Shown piece after piece: positions 45,512-54,763 of a stretch of DNA of 64,000 bases. The DNA is taken from positions 1,036,857 to 1,100,856 of the forward strand of contig CAMGYI010000001.1 in the NCBI GenBank assembly GCA_946127115.1, written 5' to 3'. Origin of the DNA: an uncultured Chlamydia sp. GTDB lineage: Bacteria > Chlamydiota > Chlamydiia > Chlamydiales > Simkaniaceae. Each line of letters begins with the position of its first letter. The stretch's first letter is position 1. The translations under genes and the position numbers were made by a program. The notes under the pieces were generated by a model, which was given only the letters and a program-made list of their open reading frames with translations, had not been told where the DNA came from and did no database searches.

Positions 45512-45807
45512 CGGTAATGCTTCAAAAAACGAACGTTTTTTGAGACGTCTTTCTGGGCCTAAAGTTGTGAGCATCAGGATGTTTTTTGATATCCTCTATT
45601 AAGGTCTCTCTATTAATCTGAAGATAGAAACTTAAGGAAACTCAATGTGTTACACAAAATTCTGGAGATCGTTTCCAATCACATCTAATCCCTGCTCTCC
45701 AATTCCTAAACTCATATAAGATGTCATTACTACCATGAGATGAAGTAGCCTTTAATCAGCTTGATGTAAGATTAGAATCTCCCTCTAATTCAAATCGCTC
45801 AAGCTCT
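45512..45807. other. Gap with palindromic terminator
   Basis: Contains the hairpin at 45522-45543. The rest is AT-rich without recognisable genes. Confidence 0.4.
45522..45543 (+). terminator. Palindromic terminator-like hairpin
   Basis: TCAAAAAACG and CGTTTTTTGA form a perfect 10-bp stem with a two-base loop, 10 bases after the small membrane ORF. The right arm supplies a T6 tract. The left part TTCAAAAAACGAAC also occurs at 44207-44220, just before the propeller-like gene. Confidence 0.6.
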
Positions 45808-46665
45808 TTAATGAGTTAAAGAGAGGCTTCTTGCTGACTTTCCACTCAACAATCCTGCAAGTTTCATAGCTCTGACCAAACGTGTGATACCAATGCCTCC
45901 TCCAAAGCGCTGAAACATTTCGAGGCTCAAGTAATCTTCTAGCTCCTTTTGCACACGTGTGCGACCAAATTTTTGAAAAAGCAGCTCTGCATATTTCCCC
46001 TGAGAAATAGTCAAGAAATGCTCCCGCATCTTTTCAACATCTGTCGCCCGTTCAGCACTTCCAATCGTTTCCATCCCATGTAGAATTACATCGACTTTTT
46101 CGAATAGATCTGAGTTAGAGCTGACCTGTTTCATATTCCAGAAAGGATCGGTCCTTAAGGGGAACTTCTCAAGGCTGATGATCGGCCCAATATCCCGGTT
46201 CATCCTCTCCTCATCTTTTGCATCAATCTCTTCGATATTCCATTTACGGCAGATGTCTTCATAGTCCACAGATTCTGGAGCTTCAAAACCTAAGAAAAGA
46301 AGCAATTGGTTTTCAAGATTTTTTAGGGCATCAATATCTCCTTTTGCCTCAAATTCAAACATTGGGAAAATCTTTTCATGTCGTCCCTCAATAGGGTTTG
46401 GTTCATCACGATAGCTGGTTGTAAGGCAGAAAAAACCTGGAACTGTTGGGTTTTTAAGCAGCTCATGTTCTAGCCACATCTGCCCCGTTTGAGGAAGAGG
46501 ATAACCCAGAACATTAAATGTAAATGTTGTGACATTTTTGGGGTCTTCACAAGCTGCAAGGATAGAAAGCCTTGATTGAGCAGGAACTTCAATGAACCCT
46601 TTTTTATCGTGAAAAAATTGACGCAGTTTTACAACAGCCTCATGGTAGTCAAAAACGTTTTTCAT
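45808..46665 (-). CDS. Orphan class II aminoacyl-tRNA synthetase core (asparagine synthetase A-like)
   Basis: A 285-residue protein that is only the catalytic domain of an Asp/Asn/Lys-type class II synthetase, without an anticodon-binding domain. Motif 2 is LTTSYRDEPNPIEGRHEKIF followed by FEFEAKGD. Motif 3 is RFGGGIGITRLVRAMKL. Archaeal free-standing proteins of this kind make asparagine; others modify proteins or tRNA. AspRS is present elsewhere (18598), so this is not the tRNA-charging enzyme. The exact substrate cannot be told from sequence. Confidence 0.75.
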   Translation of the reverse strand: MKNVFDYHEAVVKLRQFFHDKKGFIEVPAQSRLSILAACEDPKNVTTFTFNVLGYPLPQTGQMWLEHELLKNPTVPGFFCLTTSYRDEPNPIEGRHEKIFPMFEFEAKGDIDALKNLENQLLLFLGFEAPESVDYEDICRKWNIEEIDAKDEERMNRDIGPIISLEKFPLRTDPFWNMKQVSSNSDLFEKVDVILHGMETIGSAERATDVEKMREHFLTISQGKYAELLFQKFGRTRVQKELEDYLSLEMFQRFGGGIGITRLVRAMKLAGLLSGKSARSLSLTH

Positions 46666-47304
46666 GATCTAATCCTCATCGGTGTATTGTTAAAGGCAAA
46701 TTTTTCCAAAGATATCTGAGAAGTCTTTTTTTTAAAAGGTTTTTTTATATATTTATAAAGGTCTTGGTGAATAAATAGCCGCGAAGCTGTGACTTAAAGT
46801 GGGTGGTCTCCCCCTAATTTTGTAGACACAATCAGGGTAAACACCTTTTTCTTCCCAAGTTTTTTGTTGTTTTTCATGCCATCGGGCTTTTTTTTTCGTT
46901 CGCCGATGTTTATAAGCTGATTTTGAGCTTTTCCTTGGATAATAAGACAAAACCTATTCGAATAGTGCCGGTTCTTGTGTTTTAAGTTAGTTCATAATAC
47001 TCCGTTGTAGTGTTGCTTTTTGCGAAAAAACTACACTCTGAGTATTTCTTTACTGATTTTCCATGTTTCCTCTCCCAACTGTTTGCCTGTACACCTCCTG
47101 TCGAGCGATGGGCTATTCAAGAGGTAGAGGACACGACTGTCACATTTATAATTGAAGAATTGTTTGAAGGCTGCGACCCAGAAATCTAACAATAAAAAGT
47201 AGCTGAAAAGCACTGGGTTATGCAGAGATAGCATTTTTTGCAACATTGCCCTCTAGGAATGTATCCAAGAATATACACCCAGCGGATGCTGGGCTCATGT
47301 ATAA
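46666..47304. other. Long intergenic gap, nothing convincing
   Basis: 639 bases between two minus-strand genes. Two short frames (46753-46950 and 47031-47246, both minus) lack ribosome-binding sites and motifs. A 6-bp hairpin at 47278-47293 probably ends the secreted-protein gene. T-rich tracts near 46730 follow the synthetase-like gene's upstream side. Confidence 0.4.
47278..47293 (-). terminator. Short hairpin after the Q-rich secreted gene
   Basis: CCCAGC/GCTGGG stem with a four-base loop, 12 bases past the stop of the minus-strand gene at 47305. The T-tract is poor. Confidence 0.4.
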
Positions 47305-47802
47305 CTAGTTTGAATAGGGACTCTTAGAAGAAGAATTTCCACTATTGCTGGGATAGCGATAGCTTCCTCCATAAGGGCTTTGCTGTTGAGAGTGTTGCTG
47401 ACCTTGCTGCAAACCATTTGATTGATCCTGACGTGCATTTTTCATGATCACTTCCACTGCTGCATCAGGAGAAATCTGAGTTTGAACTCCGGTAACTCCT
47501 TGCGCACCAGCATTTACCAAAGTCATCGCTTCAATCCTTTGAGACACGGAGAAATGGCGGCAAAACATAGTGCGGTGCATATCGCTAAGTTGGCTTGCAA
47601 ATTGCTGCTCTTGTTGCGAAAGATGAGAACAATCCGATGGAATAGCATCTTGCTGTTGCGGCATTTGCTGTCCTTGCTGTCTATATTGACTATAGGAGTC
47701 GTAAGAATTATTCGACGACCCGGTTGATGAATAAGAGCCGTATTGAGCATAGGTTGTAGACATTCCTAACACAAGTAATAGGGACCCTAAAACTTTTTTC
47801 AT
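47305..47802 (-). CDS. Secreted Gln/Ser-rich protein
   Basis: 165 residues from the ATG at 47802, which has GGAGG eight bases upstream; the frame is open to 47838 but that start has no such site. Residues 1-19 form a Sec signal peptide (KKVLGSLLLVLGMSTTYA). The mature protein is low-complexity at both ends (Ser/Tyr/Gln-rich, with QQGQQMPQQQ and QQGQQHSQQQSPYGG). A central ordered stretch holds two cysteines: DCSHLSQQEQQFASQL and MHRTMFCRHFSVSQRIEAM. It is unknown and possibly a periplasmic or surface protein. It is divergent from mcsA. Confidence 0.75.
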   Translation of the reverse strand: MKKVLGSLLLVLGMSTTYAQYGSYSSTGSSNNSYDSYSQYRQQGQQMPQQQDAIPSDCSHLSQQEQQFASQLSDMHRTMFCRHFSVSQRIEAMTLVNAGAQGVTGVQTQISPDAAVEVIMKNARQDQSNGLQQGQQHSQQQSPYGGSYRYPSNSGNSSSKSPYSN

Positions 47803-47882
47803 TGGGAGAACCTCCAGGTTATATTTTTGAAATATCACAAGTGTATGGATTATAAAAGCAATTTTTTCTATACATCATTTGT

Positions 47883-48395
47883 ATGAATGAAAGACCTTTA
47901 GAATGCAGTCAATGCAAACGAAGTACTGATGTTATCTATAGTGAGATGGTTGAAGATACCGTCACAACTACAGAAATGTGTCGCGACTGCCCCGTATTAA
48001 AGCTAAAACTCCAGGGGAAAACTCCAAATGAAGAGGCTTCCAAAAAAGAGGATGAGCTTTGCTGTAGCAATTGCCACACTTCTCTTGAATCCGTTCTCAT
48101 GGGAGGAGCTTTAGGTTGCAAGAAATGTTACACCATATTCCAAGCTATGCTCATCGATCAGATTCTTGAAGCACAGCTTATTTCTCCTCGATTAAAGCCG
48201 AGCCCCACCAGCCCCGTTCCAACCCTTCATATTGGTAAATCCCCCCACTTCAATGAAAATGCTCAAAATACTAGCCGTGTTCGGGACCTGAACGAATCAT
48301 TAAATGAGGCCCTCCGTGGAGAAAACTATGAAGAAGCAGCCTGGCTTCGAGATCAAATCAATGCCATCACGGAAATGAAAGATGAAAGAGCCTAG
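47883..48395 (+). CDS. mcsA: McsA-like zinc protein with UVR motif
   Basis: A 170-residue protein with four CxxC-type metal sites: CSQC near residue 9, CRDC near 38, CCSNC near 58 and CKKC near 80. A C-terminal UVR motif follows (LNEALRGENYEEAAWLRDQI). McsA stimulates and targets the arginine kinase McsB in protein quality control. It corresponds to CT676. The 3' end overlaps mcsB by 14 bases, and the two are clearly coupled. Confidence 0.88.
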   Translation: MNERPLECSQCKRSTDVIYSEMVEDTVTTTEMCRDCPVLKLKLQGKTPNEEASKKEDELCCSNCHTSLESVLMGGALGCKKCYTIFQAMLIDQILEAQLISPRLKPSPTSPVPTLHIGKSPHFNENAQNTSRVRDLNESLNEALRGENYEEAAWLRDQINAITEMKDERA

Positions 48396-49443
48396 TCCTT
48401 TTCAAACATTAAAAGAGCATAGTATCTGGGAGAAAAGTGATACCCCCATCTGGCTGGCTTCCAGCTTCTTCTTACAGAGGAACCTTTCATCTTCACTATT
48501 CCCTCAAAAAATGAAAAAAACTGAATCCATTCAGACCTTAACTACCCTAAAACAAACCCTGCTCAGTTCCCATTCCTTAAGTGATCCCTTATTTTTTGAA
48601 ATGGAAGAGTTAAAGACCGCAGAACGAGAGTTCATCTTGGAACATTTTCTGGCAACAAGCGACTCTCAAAATCCTGAATGTAAATCAGGTATTGTCATTG
48701 ACACTACAGGAACCTTTCTAGCAATGATTAACGGAGAAGACCATCTTACCCTCCACTCTATTGAATCTCACTCTGGCTGGAAAGAGGCCTGGAAAAAACT
48801 TGAGACAATCGAAGCAGAACTCGCTGAAATTCACTCGTTTGCTTATTCACATAAGTTTGGATATCTCACATCTCATCTCTCTAACTCGGGAACTGCTTTG
48901 ACTGTTCAAGCCTTCCTCCATCTTCCATGCCTGATAGGGCTCAATCAAATCGATGAAGTTCTGGTGGATGAGCTCGATGAAGAGGTTCAATCCAGCGGTC
49001 TAACGGGAACTGATGAATTCGTTGGTGATATCGTCATCATTCAAAACCGCTTTACATTAGGGCTGACCGAAGATCATATCTTAGAGGGGATCCATAAAAC
49101 CGCAACAAAACTCTCCAGTCATGAGAAAGTTCTACGCTCTCAACTCCTTGACACTCCCGATGCCCTCATCGTTGATAGAATTAGTCGAGCCATTGGCCTT
49201 CTCAAGCATTCTTTTCAAATAGAAACCAAAGAAGCTCTGAATGCTCTTAGCTTCATCAAGCTCGGGATCGATCTCAAATGGATCGATGGTCTCACCGATC
49301 AAAACCTGAATAGAATTTTCTTTGAAGTACGGCGAGGCCATCTCTCCCTTTCCTTAAATGAGAAAATTTCTAAAGAAAAGCTCGCCCAAAAACGAGCAGA
49401 GTTTTTACAATTGGTCCTAAAACCCATATCGATTAAATTATGA
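48382..49443 (+). CDS. mcsB: Protein-arginine kinase McsB
   Basis: A 353-residue member of the phosphagen kinase fold that phosphorylates arginine residues to mark proteins for Clp degradation (CT675). Visible features are WLASSFFLQRNLSS near the N-terminus, HLTLHSIESHSGWKEAW and FGYLTSHLSNSGTALTVQAF, the last matching the guanidino-kinase region GYLTxxPxNxGTGL. It overlaps mcsA by 14 bases and the IspD-SDR gene by four, which suggests one operon of three genes. Confidence 0.88.
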   Translation: MKEPSPFQTLKEHSIWEKSDTPIWLASSFFLQRNLSSSLFPQKMKKTESIQTLTTLKQTLLSSHSLSDPLFFEMEELKTAEREFILEHFLATSDSQNPECKSGIVIDTTGTFLAMINGEDHLTLHSIESHSGWKEAWKKLETIEAELAEIHSFAYSHKFGYLTSHLSNSGTALTVQAFLHLPCLIGLNQIDEVLVDELDEEVQSSGLTGTDEFVGDIVIIQNRFTLGLTEDHILEGIHKTATKLSSHEKVLRSQLLDTPDALIVDRISRAIGLLKHSFQIETKEALNALSFIKLGIDLKWIDGLTDQNLNRIFFEVRRGHLSLSLNEKISKEKLAQKRAEFLQLVLKPISIKL

Positions 49444-50744
49444 TCACTGCAATTCTTTTAATGGGAGGAACAGGAAAGCGCTTTGGGAGCGAGGCTCCTA
49501 AGCAATTCTTAAACCTTTCAGGAAAAAAGATCTATCTTCACACGCTTGATATCTTCCTTACTTTTTTGGAATTTCAGGAGATTCTCCTCATCTGTCACCC
49601 TGACCATATTGAAGCTGTGCAAACTGAAACTGCGAGTCCCCGGATTCGTGTGATACCAGGTGGTTACTCCCGGAAAGACTCCACCTATCAAGGACTTCTA
49701 GCATGCCACCCTGAAACGACCTATGTCGTGATCCATGATGCCGTCCGCCCTTTCATCTCTTATAAAATCATCCAAGATAACCTCAATGCTCTCAAAAAAC
49801 ATGACGCCGTCGATACTTGTATCCCTTCTGCAGACACCATTGTCCATGCAGAAAACATCGACACTATTACTTCAATCCCTAGCCGCACTCACTATTTGCG
49901 TGGCCAAACCCCCCAAAGCTTTTCGTACCCTCTCCTCCTTGAAGCCCACGAAAAATATGCCCACCACGAAGCTTCTGATGACTGTCGCCTTGTGCTTGAC
50001 TTAGGGATTCCTGTACATATTGTTTTAGGTTCCGAAGATAATATAAAAATCACCAACGAACTTGACCTCTTTCTAGCAGAACAACTCATGCAACGCAAAA
50101 CGCGATCTCTTCCTCAAACACTCACCTCTTTAAAAGGAAAAACGTTTGCTATTTCCGGAGGCACGGGTGGCATTGGCTCAGCCCTTGCAACCCTCCTTAA
50201 GAAAGAGGGTGCCACTCCGCTTATTCTATCTAAATCTTCCAAATCGTACCCCGTTGATCTCACTAACTACACCGCTACCGAAACACTCTTTAAATCTCTT
50301 GGCCCAATCGATGGTCTCATCAATTGCGTAGGCCAACTATCCCTAAAACCCTTCTACTCCCTTTCTTCAGATGAAATCGACCACCTCATTGCCACCAATC
50401 TCCACTCTTTGCTCTACAGCTGCCGCTGTGCGCAAATCAAAACAGGGGGGCACATCATCAACCTCTCCTCTTCCTCCTTTTCTCGCGGAAGAAAATCATA
50501 CACCCTTTACTCCTCTGCAAAAGCTGCTATCGTCAACTTTACTCAAGGGCTCGCCGACGAGCGTTCCGATCTCCATATCAATGCGATCGCCCCTCAACGG
50601 ACCGCCACCCCCATGCGTTCCAAGAACTTCCCTAATGAAGACTCTACGACACTTCTGTCTCCTTTTGAGGTTGCTCACGAGATTCTCACTCTCCTTAAGC
50701 ATACTGGCACAACAGCAGCCCTTCTCGAAGTACGTAAAAAATAA
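49440..50744 (+). CDS. IspD-type cytidylyltransferase fused to a short-chain dehydrogenase
   Basis: A 434-residue fusion. Residues 1-220 are an IspD/TarI-type cytidylyltransferase: LMGGTGKRFGSEAPKQFL, VIHDAVRPF and LRGQTPQSF. Residues about 230-434 are an SDR domain with the NAD(P) motif GGTGGIG (240-246), N-S-S serines near 343 and Y357xxxK361. This order is that of Bcs1/Acs1 enzymes of Haemophilus, which reduce ribulose 5-phosphate and make CDP-ribitol. In this genome it may instead, or also, serve isoprenoid synthesis as IspD. It overlaps mcsB by four bases (ATGA). Confidence 0.88.
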   Translation: MITAILLMGGTGKRFGSEAPKQFLNLSGKKIYLHTLDIFLTFLEFQEILLICHPDHIEAVQTETASPRIRVIPGGYSRKDSTYQGLLACHPETTYVVIHDAVRPFISYKIIQDNLNALKKHDAVDTCIPSADTIVHAENIDTITSIPSRTHYLRGQTPQSFSYPLLLEAHEKYAHHEASDDCRLVLDLGIPVHIVLGSEDNIKITNELDLFLAEQLMQRKTRSLPQTLTSLKGKTFAISGGTGGIGSALATLLKKEGATPLILSKSSKSYPVDLTNYTATETLFKSLGPIDGLINCVGQLSLKPFYSLSSDEIDHLIATNLHSLLYSCRCAQIKTGGHIINLSSSSFSRGRKSYTLYSSAKAAIVNFTQGLADERSDLHINAIAPQRTATPMRSKNFPNEDSTTLLSPFEVAHEILTLLKHTGTTAALLEVRKK

Positions 50745-51003
50745 AATTACAAGCACTTATTACCTTGCTAAAATTCGATCTTCCAACTTAAAATCCCTCC
50801 CTAAAAACTTACTAAAGAACAGTTGGTGAATACAGTTTTTGGTAGTATGGATGGTCATGTGTCGTGAAATACGACAAATATTGGCAATGCAAGTAAGACA
50901 AAGATACTAAAGACCACCCTCATTTTCAAAGAAGCTGTTCAACACATGCTGGAATGATCAAGTATTTATATGTGTAACTACAACAAAACGAGGCGAACAT
51001 TAT
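50745..51003. other. Intergenic, nothing recognised
   Basis: 259 bases after the fusion gene, with no open frame of note and no clear terminator. Confidence 0.4.
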
Positions 51004-51651
51004 ATGTTTACCATTGGAAAATGTTTATGTTTTTTTCTCTTAGGACTTTTTTTTCCACAAATAACCTTTCCTATTGAAAAGAAAACTCCTCAAATTGTGT
51101 TTTTAAATGGTCCTTCAAGTAGCGGAAAAACAACGCTTGCTAAACAACTTTAAGAAAAATTTTCAGAGAGATTTCTATATTTATCCTTTGATCAAATCAT
51201 TGAAATGATGCCTGAAAAAGTAAATAGCTGGGACGAATTTGCAAACCCAGTGGGGTTCAGCTCGATTCGTTCTACCGATTCTTTAGGGAAGCCAGTCACA
51301 CACATGCAAATAGGATCATTTGGTAAAAAAATGCGTGATCTGTTTCGCGTTATTTGTGTATCAATTGTGAGAAATGGACAATCTCTGATCATCGATGATG
51401 TTTTTTTTGAAAAGTTTGGTGAAAAATTATGGAAAGAAGCTTTGCAAGAATTTCATGTCATCTGGATTGGGCTTCACGCTCCTTTATCTGTTTTGGAAAA
51501 GCGAGAATGTATTCGCAATGATCGTGCGATTGGAAGCGCAAGAAACCAGTTTTATAATGCAAATCAGAATACACAATATGATTTGCATCTGGATACCTCC
51601 ATAAGTTCTCCTGGAGAATGTGCACAACTCATTAAGGAAAGATTTTTTTGA
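51004..51651 (+). pseudogene. Exported chloramphenicol-phosphotransferase-like P-loop kinase, interrupted by TAA
   Basis: One frame of 215 sense codons runs from ATG 51004 to the stop at 51651, except for a TAA at 51151-51153 (codon 50). It starts with a signal peptide (CLCFFLLGLFFPQITFP). A Walker A of the CPT type follows, NGPSSSGKTTLAKQL, with lysine 42; the stop comes immediately after it. The remainder (FLYLSFDQIIEMMPEK, LIIDDVFF, GSARNQ) follows chloramphenicol phosphotransferase proteins. A CTA, CAA or GAA codon is likely to have stood where TAA is now. The downstream ATG at 51205 would lack the P-loop. Confidence 0.8.
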
Positions 51652-51768
51652 GTTATCAGCTCTTGAAGCAGTATACAAAGCCTCCCGCAGACTTCCAGGG
51701 CCACTATCGTTATTATTAGATACGGAAATGATGGTTGCATGCAGTGATAAAGAATAAGAGGCGAGACT

Positions 51769-54696
51769 TTAATTTATCGGACCGTTAGGGAGAAAGAGAC
51801 CAGAACTGTGGTCCTTTCTATAGGGATCGCGGTGGCGCCTTCTTGAGTTTTGAAGGGGGTTTTGCTTTTGTGGGGGCATCATCTCAAACTTGAAAAGTGC
51901 ATGACCGATTTGGAGTTTGAGCTCGTTGCTAAAAGAATCAAATAAAGAAAACGCTTCATGTTTGAATTCAAGGAGAGGATCTTTTTGACCAATAACCCGC
52001 ATATTAACCTCTGTACGGAGATGATCAATCGATAGTAGGTGGTCTTGCCACAATCTATCGATGTTGCGAAGAAGGAGACTTCGGATGACTTCATAAAGAA
52101 CAGGATGGGCATCTACCTCTTTCCCTGCTCCTTCTTGAATCGAAGCGATTGTATGCGCCTCATGATCGAGCTTAGCTTTGAAGATGTTGACAACTTGCTC
52201 AGCAGCTTTCTTTTCAATATCTTCGATTGTGAGGTAGTCATCATCGAGTATTTCTGCATCAATGGTGACAGGAAAGTGGGTCATTAGCCATTCGGCATAT
52301 CCATGAGGATTCCACCCACCTTCTTCACCTCTTGAGGTGAAGAATTTCCCTGCCATTTGGAAACAGACCTCTTTGAGGACTTCCTCAGCAAGGACGATGG
52401 GAGACTCTTGTCTTAAGATGTCGTTGCGGAATGCATATACTTCTTTCCGTTGCTTATTCATCACATCGTCGTATTGTAATGTATGCTTACGGATCGAATA
52501 ATTACGCTGCTCCACACGTTTTTGCGCTGTTTCAATCGAGCGGTTAAGGACTTTTGCAGAGATTGGCTCCCCTTCAGGAGGTCGGAATCTCTGTAGGAAG
52601 GAGGTCAGCTTTGGAGAGGTAAAAAGCCTCAGGAGTTGGTCTTCAAACGAGACATAAAATTTTGAAGTGCCCGGGTCTCCTTGACGTGCACAACGTCCGC
52701 GAAGTTGCCGATCAATTCGTCTTGATTGGTGGCGTGTTGTACCGATGACATGAAGTCCGCCAGCCTTAGCCACTCCATCGCCCAGTTTAATATCGGTTCC
52801 ACGTCCCGCCATATTTGTGGCAACGGTAATCGCTCCAGGCTTCCCTGCTTGGGCAATAATTTCCGCTTCTTTAGAGTGGTTCTTCGCATTGAGTATGGTA
52901 TAATTCAGTTTGTTTTGTTTTAGGATCCGAGCAAGTTTTTCAGAAACTTCAACCGATTCTGTTCCGATTAAGATGGGGCGTCCATTTCCATTGACTTCGA
53001 TGATGTCTTTGATAATTGCGTTGTATTTTTCCCGTTCTGACATGTAGATCTCATCGTCGGCATCTTTTCTGATACACTTTTTATGAGTGGGGATATCCAA
53101 GACATCAATCTTATAAATTTCTTTCAGTTCATTGGCTTCGGTCATTGCTGTACCAGTCATTCCCGCAAGCTTGTCATACATTCTGAAATAGTTTTGCAGG
53201 GTTATCGTGGCATAGGTCTGGGTTTCTTGTTGGATTGGGACCGATTCTTTTGCTTCAATGGACTGGTGCAAACCATCTGAAAAACGGCGCCCAGGCTGCG
53301 GACGTCCTGTATTCTCATCAATGATGACAATCTTATGTTCTTGGACGATGTAATCGACATCCTTTTCCATCAAAAGGTGGGCACGGAAGAGCTGACGCAG
53401 GTTATGGGAACGCTCTTTTCGTCGACTATCTTCTTCACGAAGAACAATCTTTTTCTGCATCCTTTCTTGATCGGAAAGCGCGGGATTTTCATCTATATTT
53501 GCATACTCATGGCCTAGATCAAGCATCACAAAGTCATCTTTAGCTTCTTTGTTATCTTTTGTCCATGAGGTGATTCCCTTGTCGGTTAATTCATGCTCGT
53601 TGGCCCTTTCATCAACGATAATGTATAGTTCGCCAAGCATCTCGTGACGTTCCTCTTTATTAGCCTCAGCGTGAAAATAGGTTTCCCACTTCTCCATCAT
53701 AGCTCGAAGCTCAGGGTTTTCTTTGAGCCTTTTAAGAATCTTATTCTGAGGGGTTCCTTTCCCAACAAGCCATAGCTTGCGGAACGCCTCTTCTTCTTCT
53801 TTACCTTCTTGTTTTGAGAGCTTTTCTTGTTCTTCCAATTCCTTAAGACGCCCCAACTTTTCTAGTGTTTTGCGAGCATTGGAAGCAAGTTTATTGCAAT
53901 GATCTCTTTGCAGAAGGACAATACGCGACACTTCGATTTTTAGTTCGTCGTACATTTGTCTAGATTGAGCAGCAGGACCGGAAATAATAAGGGGAGTTCG
54001 AGCTTCATCAATCAAGATAGAGTCGACTTCATCGATAATGGCAAAGTAGTAGCCCCGTTGGCACTGCTCATCAATAGAGTGGGTCATTGAATTGTCACGC
54101 AGGTAATCGAACCCAAATTCAGAAGCCGTCCCATACACGATATCTGCTTGGTAAATCTCTTTCCGCTTATGGGGAGGAACACTGTTTGTTAGAGATTTGA
54201 CCGTTAGCCCGAGCCAACGAAAAATTTCTCCGATCCATTCACAGTCACGGTTTGCAAGGTAATCGTTAACGGTGACTAGGTGGATGGGTTCACCCGTCAG
54301 AGCATTGAGAAATAAAGGCATGGATGCGGTAAGCGTTTTCCCTTCCCCCGTTTGCATCTCAGAGATGCATCCGTTGTGCATGGCAATACCGCCAATAAGC
54401 TGTACATCATAGGGGATCATGTCCCACTTTTGATCATAACCTGAAACGTGAATGTCGGTTCCAAATAAGCGGCGGCAAACATTTTTGACAAGGGCATAAG
54501 CTTCAGGGAGGAGATCATCAACAGTCTCACCCCTCTTTAGCCTTTCGCGGAATTCTGTAACCTTTTTCTTTGCTTGCTCATCAGACAGGGATTGGTATTC
54601 TTCCTCGAGCTCGTTAATCTTTTTGACAATTTTCTGAAACCGTTTTACCTGGCGGCTCTGCGCCGTACCGAAAAATTTTTTGATCAACCCAAACAT
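51769..54696 (-). CDS. secA: Preprotein translocase ATPase SecA
   Basis: A 975-residue motor of Sec export. Walker A is MQTGEGKTLTASM near residue 110, and Walker B is IDEVDSILIDEARTPLIISG near residue 215. TNMAGRGTDIKLGDGV and LRGRCARQGDPG in the second helicase lobe are present, as is the preprotein cross-linking domain. A charged insertion near residues 290-360 (lysine/glutamate-rich) is common in chlamydiae. The C-terminus ends in a basic tail (RRRHRDPYRKDHSSG) and lacks the zinc-binding SEC-C motif. It corresponds to CT701 and is divergent from psd. Confidence 0.96.
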   Translation of the reverse strand: MFGLIKKFFGTAQSRQVKRFQKIVKKINELEEEYQSLSDEQAKKKVTEFRERLKRGETVDDLLPEAYALVKNVCRRLFGTDIHVSGYDQKWDMIPYDVQLIGGIAMHNGCISEMQTGEGKTLTASMPLFLNALTGEPIHLVTVNDYLANRDCEWIGEIFRWLGLTVKSLTNSVPPHKRKEIYQADIVYGTASEFGFDYLRDNSMTHSIDEQCQRGYYFAIIDEVDSILIDEARTPLIISGPAAQSRQMYDELKIEVSRIVLLQRDHCNKLASNARKTLEKLGRLKELEEQEKLSKQEGKEEEEAFRKLWLVGKGTPQNKILKRLKENPELRAMMEKWETYFHAEANKEERHEMLGELYIIVDERANEHELTDKGITSWTKDNKEAKDDFVMLDLGHEYANIDENPALSDQERMQKKIVLREEDSRRKERSHNLRQLFRAHLLMEKDVDYIVQEHKIVIIDENTGRPQPGRRFSDGLHQSIEAKESVPIQQETQTYATITLQNYFRMYDKLAGMTGTAMTEANELKEIYKIDVLDIPTHKKCIRKDADDEIYMSEREKYNAIIKDIIEVNGNGRPILIGTESVEVSEKLARILKQNKLNYTILNAKNHSKEAEIIAQAGKPGAITVATNMAGRGTDIKLGDGVAKAGGLHVIGTTRHQSRRIDRQLRGRCARQGDPGTSKFYVSFEDQLLRLFTSPKLTSFLQRFRPPEGEPISAKVLNRSIETAQKRVEQRNYSIRKHTLQYDDVMNKQRKEVYAFRNDILRQESPIVLAEEVLKEVCFQMAGKFFTSRGEEGGWNPHGYAEWLMTHFPVTIDAEILDDDYLTIEDIEKKAAEQVVNIFKAKLDHEAHTIASIQEGAGKEVDAHPVLYEVIRSLLLRNIDRLWQDHLLSIDHLRTEVNMRVIGQKDPLLEFKHEAFSLFDSFSNELKLQIGHALFKFEMMPPQKQNPLQNSRRRHRDPYRKDHSSGLFLPNGPIN

Positions 54697-54763
54697 CGCT
54701 ACCTAACTTTTGTTAATCAACCAGTATAGCCTAAAACTGATTTTACATGCTATTGTTAGGTCT

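Noticed and set aside
46753-46950. 65-codon basic minus-strand frame
   Set aside because: No start signal, no recognised motif, sits in a decayed gap.
47031-47246. 71-codon minus-strand frame
   Set aside because: No motif or ribosome-binding site; composition like non-coding AT-rich DNA.
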